Of a stretch of DNA of 64,000 nucleotides, positions 1-11,961 are shown piece by piece. Numbering within the stretch: the stretch's first letter is position 1; each line of letters starts with the position of its first letter. Where the stretch lies: assembly GCA_963971405.1 (NCBI GenBank), contig OZ020487.1:30675371-30739370 (forward strand), given 5' to 3'. The position numbers and the translations under genes are program-made. The notes below the pieces were generated by a model. That model saw only the letters and a program-made list of their open reading frames with translations. It made no database searches and had not been told where the DNA came from. This stretch comes from Psococerastis gibbosa. Taxonomy: Eukaryota; Arthropoda; Insecta; Psocodea; Psocidae.

Positions 1-455
1 TAATAAGGTAACCAATAGGTTACAATTAATTGTTGGTTGCACAAGCTACGGTGTTATCAATATGATGGACAGCACGTATCTATCGAAATGTATACCGTTT
101 ATGACAACTACAAGCTTCATAAAGTGCCGTTGAAATGCAACTACTTTAATAAAGAACACAACCTCGGTTATCGGACAACTTTCGTCGATTTTAAATGTTT
201 AAGAGACTCGCACACATGTGGAGAGAAAATCACGAAGGACACTTATAGATTTTGACGGTAAAATTGACTCAAAATGGGGAAAACCCTGAACTCGCACATA
301 CAAGGAGAGCAAATCAATCCCCCACTCTGTTGATTTTATTTGTATTGGGCTGACAATGTGGGAAATCTCATTTAGTAAAGAACCATGGTTAGTTGAAAAC
401 TTTTAGGGTAGCCCGTCCACCCGGATTCGACTGTCCATTTTCTGGAAACGTCTAA
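1..455. other. 3' flank of the ZAD gene, no confirmed gene
   Basis: No gene is confirmed here. A plus-strand reading frame at 37-255 (72 codons) is rich in Cys, His and Tyr and ends in a stop. It has no good ATG, no convincing splice acceptor in front of it and no domain I recognise. It could be the last exon of a gene beginning outside the window, or chance. On the minus strand I looked for another zinc-finger exon that would continue the ZAD gene and saw none. Confidence 0.4.
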
Positions 456-3400
456 CTAACGCTGACAAGCATACCTTTTATTCCCTACGTGTATTTTGAC
501 ATGGATGCCCATATTTTTCCCCAGAACGACTTTGCCGCAATGAGTGCAGGCGCGGAATTTGGACTTGGTGCCGTCTTGTTCAATAATAGGATTAGAGTTG
601 CTGCTGATGAGATTCTTTTCGCGTGGCGCGTACTTCCTACGCGGCTTCAGGTCTACCACCGCGTACGTCTCCCAGTTTTTCCGGCCATAACTGCCCGTAG
701 TAGGTCTCGGCCGTTTATCTGGAGACTGAAAGGAATTTTATTAAAATCACTATCTCCCATCAATGTGAGAGCCTTAAGGCTTATTTGTTGACGGTATTTA
801 GTGTCTATTGTGCCCCATCTAAATATTACTACTACTTGTACCTTAATGGAGGGTTAGCATCTCGCGGGAATTTTTCACTTTTCACAGCTCAGGTATCTGA
901 CCTAAGCCCTACTCAGCTTAGCTCAATATTTCCAACAAGAAGCAATGTGCTTATAAACTATGTATGCCAAAGGCTTGATGAGAGTATAGAAACCTTAAAA
1001 ATTTATTTTACTGCTGAAATTTCACAGTAATCAGACTTTTTGAGGCTTCCTACCCCCAAACTTAAAACTGAACGGCCATTTATTAGTTAGCGGCTTAATT
1101 ATTTTTCCCTTATAAAAAACATATTGTCACTCCTGAGCGGTACATTTTGTATAAAAGGGAGCAAAAGCGACAAATATCTGACGCATGTATGCCACTCTTT
1201 GTTGTCAACTACAAGGCTGCATCATTTTTTTTTTCTTCTAAAATGGCCCAGAACGACATAAAAAAAATGACGTGAAAGCATGGGATTTAGTCTTCCTCGT
1301 CTTACACAGCATGACGACACTTCTCCTAAGGCAATTCTTGACTGTATTTTAAGCCATTCCTGGTCATTTAATTATGAAAAGCCTAGGGATTAAAGAAATG
1401 ACAAACTGGCCAACGGTATCAAACAAACTGCAGCTAAGCCTATCGCCTGTAAAGCTCTCTGCGCAAACGTACTGTTAACTCGGAGCTGCCGACCACGTAG
1501 AACTTTTTAGCAGGATGTCCGTAGGTGGGGTCTCTGGAGAACTCTGCCTCAAGCAACTGTCGTACGCTCATGGGGGGTGGCGCGTTGTACAGGTTCATGC
1601 CGACCGGCTCCACCGTAACCTCTGGTAATGACGGCTTCACTTCGTCCTGCATTTCTGCAACGAACACAACACAGATTCTATTAATCAATTAAGCAAATCC
1701 TCTAAAATACAGTGAAATTAATGGTAATGTAGCCGTCCACGGGTGAAACAATAAAGCAGTCTGAAATTTATGAATTTCAATTTAAGATATAAGATAGAAG
1801 ATCATTCCATGACAGGAGCCCATGGTACGTATATACCCTGCTACTGCTGGGACAAAATGACGACCCCATGTTTATTCTGAGTGCTTAAGAGTACTTTGAG
1901 CACTGGATTAAGGAATGCCTCTGTGACTCACAGCCTGTTCAAGGGCAGGACTGAAGCGGGTACTGTTGTTATAACAGAAATCTATTGTTCACAATGGGCG
2001 TTGACAGTTCGGTTTGAACATGTCCGAAGACCATAGAAGTAATTTTAAACTTCCCCGAAATGGGAGCGATTTGAAGAAGGCTTCATAAAATATACTAACT
2101 ACGCCTTACGGTAGGATACATAACATTCTCATGTTGGTATGTAATTCGAGTTCAATTGAGAGCCTATCGGAGGGGAAAAAACCTTACAAGTGTACAAAGT
2201 CAAATATCTTGTAGAGCTGTCGAAAATATAGTATTCCTCAGCAGAAATGCTCCTCTACATTTTAAAGCATGGTAACACCGATTGGCCACAATAATATAAA
2301 TTGATTTGTAAAAAAACGGTTGGTGATGGGGTCCAGAAGGAGTTCGATAACTGTGGCAAATATCAGTTAATGACGGCCACATACTTTCAAATATCAAAAT
2401 GTGGAGTAGTGTTTCTTCAAATGGATGCGATATTATAGCTCTAAAAATACAACATACAAAAATACAATGGGAAAAACGCGTAGTGATTTTCTCTTAAAAA
2501 GCCATTTGCAATTATCATTTTCAAAACAATTGTGAACATCCGTGAAGAGTAGGAAAAAAGGACTAACCTGTTTCGACAAGTGCAGAGGCCGGCTCTGCAT
2601 CCAGATCCGAGTCCGAATCCGTCTCCTTCTTTTCGTCGTCGTCTACGTCAACACTGTCATGATTAGCCGCAGCTTCGGAGACGGCGAGAGCGGCCCGTAA
2701 AATCTGCGATGCTACTGTAGATGGCGGCGACTGCTCCACCTTCTGTATGACCCGCGAGCGCTTCTGTAGCTCACTGATCGGCCTATCGTCTTCCTCATCG
2801 TCCGGCTCGTCCTTAATATCGTTCTCACTTTTGATGAGAAGGGCATCCCGCTGCGGCAGATGTTCTATTATCGTAATTTGTCCGTCCAGATATTGCATGG
2901 CTGTCCCTTCCTGAGTATCGGTCTGCAAAATTGTTATAATAATAAATGTTTACGATTACACATTCCAATTCTACTTAGACTTTATTTATTGAATCTAATA
3001 TTGGAACAATATTATAGTTCCTGCGGGATTGGAGATTTAAAAAAATGTAGCGGATCAAGAATAGGATAAACTTGTCATTTCATTTGGCCAAGTGTTTCCT
3101 TCCTATAAGCCTTGTGGAATTTCTCTTAAAAGGAGACTATGCTCTATGTAAATAAACAAACAAGTTTTTCTTCTGTTTGGCCCGCTTCAGCACCCACTCC
3201 GACTTGCTATAAAAGGGCCCTAAGCTCAAAGAGAGCTGATTTAAAGATCAATATTATCAAGAGTTGTCAAAACCAGGATGGCAGAGGACAAAATAACTGT
3301 AAGAGCAGCCAAATCTGACAGTTCGAGACAAGATGAAAGATATCTTCTTCTGGCTCTACAGCCCTTGAGGAGCGTTGGCCTGCTCGACAACGCTCCTCCA

Positions 3401-6400
3401 GTCAACTCGGCTTTGTACAACGCTCCATCTACGGACTCCCAACTCGCGAAGGTCAGTTTCCAACTCATCCATCCAGCGTTTTCGAGGAGATGAAAGACAT
3501 TGATGGTCTAAGTCAAACTGTGTCTACAATGCCACCTCATAAGCTACTGTTTAAGTGCAAAAGATAAAAAACATTGAGGACTAAATAAATAAAATAAATC
3601 TTGACTTTTTGTTGTTCTATTACTACGCCAACCTAGCAGAGTTAGGGCTATAAAGCCCTCTCTTACAGTCAACTAGGATGACCCGGGACCACCTGCTTTA
3701 CTTGCCCTCCGAAGCATGGCCAGAAAATGTAGCCAGTGTGGGACTCGAACCAACAACCTTTCGGGTGAAAGTCGGAGTCTGTACCGCTACTCTACAGGTC
3801 CTGACTACAGAACTACAGTAAGTTCAATCAAAATATCTCGTTACAGTTACAGTAGGTGCAGTTATCTAAAGGAACGTGCCTGTAAGTACTGAAGGAAACA
3901 AAAACTTACCTCCATTTCTGCTTCGACCGAATGGTTGGGTTCGAGGTCGTGGGAGACTTGCTTTAAGTTGTGGACGTACTTTTGTAACCTCGTGTTGGCT
4001 GTTTCACACTGCTCTCGGAATGAAAACGCTTGATTTACACTCCATAGACATCGTCCGCAAATTCTCGTAGGCAAACCGTCCCCTTGGTAAACCTGTAACG
4101 TATACATCATGTTAGTCCATTTAATACTGGTCAGCATCAACTCTTCCTCATAAATCTGAATGACAAAAATTCTTCAAAATTTTTTCAAAGTCAATACTGA
4201 ATGTTATAATACAGCTTACAATCACTGTATTCTGAATGTTTTAAATTACGGGAAGAACATGTCCCTCACAAATCCATATTATGTTTAGAACTTCCGCAGA
4301 GAATATTAATCGTAGGACTATCAATGAGGATCCACACTTTCCAGCATTTGAATGTTTATTTGTATTTCGTTCAATAATATTACACTATACAACCATAATC
4401 TTGTATTCCATTATTTTATTAATTTGAATTTCTCGCGCTTTTTTCACTCTTTTCTAAACAAACGAATCAATACGTAACAATAGCTGATAAGTTAAATGCT
4501 TTAATCTTTGTCGCGTGACACCTTGGGGGTTATTCAGTATATTCCAATCCTTTTCCCGGTGTTAAGTTAATCTGTCAAAGACACGGTAGGGAAGCATTGT
4601 GCGTAAGCGGCGTTAGTAACGTCCAAATACTATGCATATTATTAATTATAAAGGAATATTTCTTCTGTCCCGTTCAACTTAAAAGATAGCCTTACGATCA
4701 ACATTTTTTTGAAAAAAAAAAACAATTTTTATAACACAGGTATAGCGCGTCCCGAGGTTTATGTTGATTGACTTTCTAAAAGGTTTCGTTTATTTCGATC
4801 AAATGTATCAAGCAAACAAGTTTATTTTTTCACAAATTATAATTAGGTACTCACATTTTTACACTGTACAATACAATAAAAAGGTAAAGGTATAACTACA
4901 GTCATCCCTGTCAAGTAACTACGAATACCATTAAAAGCGGATTCTAACAAGTAGTTTTCAAATAAAAGAAGAGGTAGGGTCGTCATTTTTTATTTGCAAA
5001 ATATTTTGAAATATCTGCCTAAATTCCCAATTAGGCATATAAAAAATTGCAAGGACGCCCGCCCTATCCCCAAATCCCATGAGATCGTCATGCCTCCAAT
5101 GAAGACAAGTTCCCTTTATCATTCCGTGGCAATTTTTACCTTGTGACGGCACTCACGGATTTATGCCACGCATCAGACAGCAGCTTCACTAAATGGTCAT
5201 GGGTTAATTGCAAGAGTGGGCTGAAATTCGCATGGGCGAAATTAAACAATAATTTTCCTTTCTTTTCTTTCTTTCACAAAAAAAAATGTTGTGGTCCGCA
5301 GACGCCATAATTGGCCATGACTCAAGGTGTAAAAGAAGGCAATCTTGTTATAGGTTAGATGGGGATGACTGTAATTTCTTCTACAAAATTTTAGAATGTA
5401 AGTTAAATGGGACAAATAATAATCCCTTCTACAACTACCAAGAACAGCAAAATATATAAAATGCGTACAAACATAAAGGTGACCAAAAAGCAACGTGCTA
5501 ACAATATTTACACTTTTTTTTCGAGAAAGAGAGTGACATGAAAACGTGGTATTTTGGCAAGCTCTACTAAAATAATGAACACAAGAGACAGGCAGGTACA
5601 AATTATATAACTTAAAAAAATACTCATAAACGTAACACATAACAAATAAAACGAAATAAGTACAATGATGTAAAAACAGAATGGACAAGAACATCTATAC
5701 AGCAATGGTCCCTAAATGCATCCAATTATCTTTTTAATTAATGGACTACCCTGTTTTAAAGGACAATGGGCTACATAAGGCAAGCGTAGTCCTACACAAA
5801 ATTGCAGAAATACCCAATCCTAACAGGAATTCCAATTACTCATTACTATTATCTAACACACCTCACAAACAATGTGAAGACCATAAAAATCATGCTGTAG
5901 GGGAATCTTTCCACTTAAAAAAAAAAAAAAAAAATACCGTGGGGAGACAGCTTATTAATTAATTTCTCAGTCTAGTGCCCTTATAGTGACAAAATTGTCT
6001 TTGAACCCCTGAAATACGATATTCGTACTACATAAACTGGGACAATACACCAAAGATTGTGTCTTGTTAACTATTGCCAACTACGGAATTCCTTTGGATG
6101 GAATGGGTCTTCAAAAGTTAAGTAAGGAAGTTTATGCAGGATCCGCGGTGCAATGCCGCAATGTTGTTGATTTTAATATCTTTAAGGTTGGTTCTTATCT
6201 CCCATATGGGTAAGGGATATGATGCGCAAGCTTTACTTATTTTTTATAATTTCTTTGTTAGCTGATAATTTGATTTACTGCTCGGTGAATTAAAGGAAGC
6301 AGAAAAATATATCTGCCATGAGATATGATTGTCCATCAAAACATATTTTCCCGAATTTAACTTACCTCCAGAGAAGTACAGGTCATGATTCGAATCGGTA

Positions 6401-6512
6401 ATGGAGTCGTGTTGGCTCTCTTTTTCTTAGCAAAGATTCGCAACATTGAGCTCTTCTCCAGGAGGCATAGTCGGCAAATTTTATCTAAGTTTAATACCTC
6501 CTCCTCCTCCAT
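456..6512 (-). CDS. ZAD-domain protein with one C-terminal C2H2 zinc finger
   Basis: Five exons in transcript order: 6512-6366, 4092-3910, 2922-2568, 1654-1473, 725-456, giving 378 aa. The ATG at 6512 opens an acidic leader (MEEEEVLNLD). The ZAD is split by intron 1: C13-R-L-C16 in exon 1 and C61-G-R-C64 in exon 2, the zinc-binding cysteine pairs of this arthropod dimerisation domain. Exon 3 is a long acidic linker rich in Asp, Glu and Ser. The last exon has one C2H2 finger, C349-x2-C352-x11-H364-x3-H368, then HVGNKRYACQR and stop. Phases agree at all junctions (0, 0, 1, 0). Three donors match GTAAGT or GTTAGT closely; the exon 4 donor (ACA/GTACGT at 1472) is weaker. If it is not used, translation stops at 1440 and the finger is lost. 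ZAD proteins are usually nuclear DNA-binding factors with several fingers, so one finger is few. The ZAD call is firm; the target is unknown. Confidence 0.85.
3582..3804 (-). repeat. tRNA-derived SINE, near full length (family S1)
   Basis: Read on the minus strand, this copy has a tRNA-like head with box A (TAGAGTAGCGG), box B (GGTTCGAGTCC), a unique body (GTGGTCCCGGG...AGGGCTTTATAGCCCTAAC) and an A/T-rich TTTA-type tail. It lies in intron 2 of the ZAD gene. The same sequence recurs near 22.6, 26.8, 29.5, 29.7, 42.0, 56.3, 59.4 and 63.9 kb. Confidence 0.85.
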
Positions 6513-9500
6513 ATTCTCCTAACCTTTTTCTGACTGTCTCTCACACTCTCTTTCTCTGACCTTCCTCCTTCTCTAGAATGAGAAAAAGGAGAAGTTCAGA
6601 ATCAGCCAAAATAAACTAACAGCATCGGTCAGGAAACATAAATAACTTTATCCGAAGCCAATTTATAACCACAAAAATAGAAAGATAATGGTGTTACAAC
6701 TCATTGATACTGAGTGGTGTAATTTATTATGATTACCGTATTAAGATGTTCATTAATACAATGACGAATCATCATCAGAAATTTTTAAGCATGATTTACA
6801 GATTAGATACAGCCAAGTTTACTCATTTATGTACAAGTAATATAAAATAAAAATGTATCCGACAAAAAAGCAGCATGTATTTTAAGTTATGAACGTACAT
6901 AATAGCTGCGTATATATCATAAGTGAAGTTAATTTACCATAGGGCACAGGTTTAACTTAAGCTTATGACGGATTGATTGCATAGTGACATTATTGTATAA
7001 ATGAATCATAATACTGCCTAATATAGAAAAATAATAATAATGCACATCAATTAACTGTCTACTATAATCGAAGTGTAAATAGAAAGAAATTAGCCATAAA
7101 CTATTTAGAATAACCTCAATTATAACTTTTAATTGTAGGATTTTATGTAAACAATACATTTAATTAACATAGCTGAGCTAAACATCCTCCACTGGCAATA
7201 ATATTAGAAGAAGGAAATCAAGAAATCCCAGCATGATCTTAGACCCGGTACCCATGGACGATTACGACGTCGGTGACGCACTAGGAAATTTATCATTGTA
7301 GCATGGTAGTCTGAAAGCCACAGAGTCAACTACAGATTATTTCTGAAGCTGGCTTGAAGCTGTCCGCACACCGGTGCTCGATTACCTCCCCTCGGCACGC
7401 CCAGATCACGCTTCAGCGTTTGTTTTTGCACCCACCAACCTATTTGTTCCCATAACAAATCGCCCGTGAATCGCTGGCTTTCGAATCGTCCGTGTGTACC
7501 TTACCACTACTGGAACATACATTTTGCGGTAACTAGTCGTAACAAGTAATCCTGGAAGGCCAAGATCGAAGGCATCCGTTTCGTAAATTCAATAAGTAAG
7601 CTATAATAATAAAAACTCCTGTGTGAATGCACTCTCGATGTTCATTCCAGTTGATGAGAAACGTAGTTGATTATCACGAGGAGGGGCTCAGCTTCACATC
7701 AACGAATCAAATTCATTATTGACCTTCAGTTATAAAGAAAAACTCATTCCAAATGAAACCTCTTTAGTTCATAATGAAGTTTAGAACTCACACGTATGTG
7801 TTGGCATCAGCAATGCAGCATGTTGACTGTCAGTCAATATACAGAGTCATCCAGTCAAGGTCGATGTCAGCACAACGCAAGCATACAAATCTCATGATTA
7901 GAAAACAACACTAAGTTGGATATGTTTCATTTAACCACTAGCATACTAACATACCATTTTTATTGTGGATTAGTTTCTTGGTAACTCGTGACAACAATTG
8001 GTGCAATGCAGAGTTGAAGAATGCATGCCAGCTGCTTTCAAATTAACATGCCCCAAAATTGCCGAAATTATAATTAATTAGTTTGTGAGAAACTGGGTTT
8101 GTAAAAAGCAATACGTCGGGAACACGTGTAAAAGGTAATAAATTCTGTAAGTCTACACCTAAATCTGCAGCGAGCTGAGCAAGCCATAAATATTAGATCT
8201 TCCATTCTTACATTGAGCAGCCTAATCTTTTATCGACATTCATTAAATAAATATAATAAGCTAATAAATTATTAATAAGCATATCAATTATCAGTAAGAT
8301 GCCATTTTTAAAAATTTGGCGGCCTTTAAGATTAATTTTAATTCTGTAAATGGATCGTTGAATAAAGCACTTAAAAAAAAGTAAAAGCATATGTAGGTGC
8401 AATAAGAAATCGGAAAACTGATTTTAAGTAGGTAGCTTACTTTTATTATGGCCTGAATTTTGACATTACAAATTGAATGAAGTTGACAAGTCACGTAGCA
8501 TTCTCGAGAAGGTATTGTTAATTAACATCAACCTTCAATGTGAAATTACCTATTACCAAGTTGATATGGTAGTAATTGTGCGCAAAACTAATACTCCACA
8601 ATGAAGAATTTAGAATTGTAGCGTTATAATAAAAGCAGTGAGTAACTAAAAAAAACTTTGGTCCAAATTTCACAACTTTGACCATCCCGGGGCCTCTTAT
8701 TCAAACCTAACTTAGGAAGTCTGTCTGTCTTATAGTCATCAGGGACAGGATGTTGGGTTGACCTGCATTCAGTGAGTACGTTTACTTTTGATTTGGGTCA
8801 TTATTTATAAATTAAAAATGTCGCAATTCCCCTGATTACATACTCGAACTCGAATATTGGAACGATCTAAAAACTAAACTAATATTTCCTCGATGGAATA
8901 AATATTAGATTGAATACATCGCTACTTCAGAAGAAAAAAATACACAAATCAAAAATTGTCGATTACGACTAAATAACGCTAAGATACTTTTAAAAAAAAT
9001 CTGTATTTTGCTAGAAAAACGGCGTTAATATAATGTATATATTTTCCGCGCGACGGCAGTTGTATTTGGTGGCATTTTCAGGATATTCATTATAAGACCA
9101 TCTGTAACTTCAATTTCTGTAAATTGATAGATTGAGAGTTGTGTCCTTTTTCTTCCCAAGTAGCGACATATTAGAGTGGAGTGTGAAACAAGTACAAAGT
9201 ATATTATTAATAATGTAGTAATATGCAGGTTCAGAACAGGAGGTTGAGAACTGGGGAACTCGCTGAACAATGAAACGGGTGGTCGAGATTTGCCTTATGA
9301 AGCAGTAGGGAAAACATGCGGCTTCCATACATAACACACAAGGATTTTGAGTCATAAATGCACTCGAGCAGCCGCGTGTCCCCCAGTAACCACGTCTGGT
9401 ATATTTAGATAGAATAAACAATCTTAATCCTCATAAGTACCACGGTCAAAATTTGTAGTATCATACTTGCAGCAATTAGACTAAAAGTGGTTTTCCCATG

Positions 9501-10337
9501 CAATGCTTTTTAATTACCCTCGTTGTATACTGGCAGCAGCAATAGAAATATTTCACCCTATGGCTTTTTTCGCTTGGGGGTGCAATTTAGCTAACTTTTA
9601 GGTGTCTAAAATATTACTAACATCATTTTAACAAATTATTTCATTAAATTTCATTTTAATTGCCGCAAATTATTGAATGACCGTGAAAAAATATAATTAT
9701 ATTCAAAGTTTACAAAGATCAGTGCCGAATCGAAGATGGCGGTCTCTCAAGTCGCTTTAAACCCAACTAAATCATTAATTACTCACTTGAAGAACACACT
9801 ATCTACTCAAACATTGCAGAAATAAATTTTTTTTTAACTAATATAATTTTAAACTTCTTGCACTTAAGTAAAAGCTCCCCTAACACAAAGAAATTCAACT
9901 CGAACTTTAGTTTGCACAGCCGAGGAAGGGAAGCAGGGCATTTTCAAAAATACAGCTTGGTTCAAATTCTTCCAGTTAATGCTTTTATGGTTAGCTTTTT
10001 TTAAATCCAACACCCTTAAATCTAATAAACTATTTGTTTTCAATAAATTTACCTGAGTGAAGTGATGAGGAATGGAAATAATTAATGTAAAAATGATTAA
10101 ACATTAAACTGTAAACAAGCAGCGGCCATTTTGTCGATCATCATAAAAACAGAGCAACCAACAGACGGACACGAAAGTCGAAACCAATTTCCCGCGTAAA
10201 TTTTTCTGACGAAGTTTTCTATAAAGAATGTAGTTTTTTTTTCATTTGGTAATTAATTTCTTCAAAAACTTTCAAAACAATAAATTGTATTTATAGACTA
10301 TTGTTTTTATATTATATGCATAATTTTATTATATCAT

Positions 10338-10792
10338 CAATTGGGATTAATCACGTGATGTTTTTTTAAAACATTTTTTAACCCCTCCCTCCCCCTTGGT
10401 GATACATGGTGAGTGGTTTAAGACTACCCCCCCCCCCCTCAAAAAAATCACGTGTATTTTTTAGTGCCTAAAAAAAATCTTAAAATTTGTATAATTTTAT
10501 TTTTAAATACAGGTATAAAGTATAATCTAATTTTATTCTAGAAAATTATATAGATGATAGATAGAAATGTATAGACAGGAAGGCTGTAATATTGATATGG
10601 CATAAAATTACATAATAGTAAAGGAGTCAAGATCGCACTAAACACCGCTTTTCGGCTTAGAAATCACGCGTTTGACGAAAAAATAAATACACGTGATGTC
10701 TTACTATACCCCCTCCCCCTTGTGATATTTCGTGATTTTTGCCGAACCCCTCCCCCCTCTTCAAACTTCACGTGATTAATGGACAGCCCCTA
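10338..10792. repeat. inverted-repeat element with ATTAATCACGTGA ends
   Basis: The left end reads GGGATTAATCACGTGATG and the right end ACTTCACGTGATTAATGGAC, so the termini are inverted copies around ATTAATCACGTGA. C-rich blocks (CCCCTCCC) lie inside each arm at about 10380-10440 and 10710-10760. No open frame is present, so it is a non-autonomous element. The outermost bases are not certain. Confidence 0.55.
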
Positions 10793-11130
10793 GATACAAA
10801 ATAGCATAATCTAAAATTATCTGGCGCTTTTGCCCTATTGTAGGGATCAGGGACGCAACAGGAGGGGCAAGGGGTACATTGCCCCCTTCTGGAAACCAAA
10901 TTGCCATCCCTCTGAATGCTCTGATAAGTCTATAATACCATAAATGTGGCATTGATATAAAATTTAAAATAAATTAAGCTACATTTTTTGGTTGGTTTCT
11001 AAAGAAAACATATTTCAAACTTATTAGCTTGTTTTTTCTTACACTCGATTTGTAAAAATGCGGAAACCCCCATCATTATTTCGCATTTGCTTTTTCAAAA
11101 CGGCCCACGGAGCGAAGCCTTTCTGTTTAA

Positions 11131-11534
11131 GAGGACATGCTACGTAGAAAATGAGCAGCCCGAAATTTGTTGTTTTTATGGACTTTTTATTTTTTTATTT
11201 TTTTATTCAATTAACAAAGCAAGTCATTAAAGATTTGGCTCATGGAAGTTGTAGAAGACTACTTGGTGCATCATATAATCGGGTATTTTTACTTTTTGGT
11301 TTTGTAGTTCTTCCAAAAATCCCAGAATACGCATAATTTTAGTCCGTTCTGGTATTTATGAAAGAACTAAGGTACCAAAAATTTAATTTTTCCTATTACA
11401 TGATGCATGAAGCAGTCTTCTACAACTTCCATGAGCCAAATTTTTAATGACATGCTTTGTTAATTAAATAAAAAATAAAATGTTAATAAAAACAACAAAT
11501 TTTGGGGTGCTATTTTTCTACGTAGCATATCCTC
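11131..11534. repeat. TTAA-flanked inverted-repeat element (family T1)
   Basis: The ends are inverted: GAGGACATGCTACGTAGAAA on the left and TTTCTACGTAGCATATCCTC on the right. TTAA lies directly outside both ends (11127-11130 and 11535-11538), consistent with a TTAA target duplication. The complementarity runs deep into the element: TTTGGCTCATGGAAGTTGTA has its reverse complement in the right half. A related, right-truncated copy starts at 51211. No transposase frame is present. Confidence 0.7.
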
Positions 11535-11961
11535 TTAATTGTAATAAGTTTGTAAGTTAAATTCTAAATTTTAATACTGTCAAAACACATAATCTCTTAA
11601 TTACTATTTCGGGCCTATTTTTTCAAAAAAATTGGGCTGTGTCTCTACGTTGTATATTCATTTTCTACTCGTCTTGGATTTATATAAGTAAAATGATAAT
11701 GCGATGTATAGGCATTAGAATCTGTTTTCATTAAAATCTCTCTCTCCAAAAAAAATCCTGTCTTCGGTCTTGCATTGGCAATCCTCTACCTAGCAACGCA
11801 GGTAGGCTACTAGTGGCTAAGTCCGGTAACCGAAGAATAAAATAACAGGTTAGATTATAATAATAATAATTATATTTATACATTTGTGTTACCGGTACAT
11901 CCATAGTAGGCTAGGCTACAGCGTATTAATTAGTTTTTTTCTATATTTTTACATTAACTTT

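Larger units (their letters stand above)
6513..11961. other. intergenic region upstream of the ZAD gene and downstream of the gd-like protease
   Basis: This 5.4 kb is A/T-rich and I see no coding exon in it. The first 80 bases upstream of the ZAD start codon are pyrimidine/purine-skewed (CTCTTTCTCTGACC), but no TATA box or initiator is convincing. A somewhat more GC-rich patch at about 7220-7580 has no open frame of note. Two inverted-repeat elements, at 10338-10792 and 11131-11534, are listed separately. Reading frames of 60-100 codons here are A/T-rich noise. Confidence 0.6.

Noticed and set aside
3241-3493. Open frames on both strands (75 and 71 codons) in intron 2 of the ZAD gene
   Set aside because: No domain, no splice partners and both strands open equally; probably chance or an old transposon scrap.
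8700-9421. Minus-strand frames at 9025-9421
   Set aside because: Composition is A/T-driven, with no domain or splice context.
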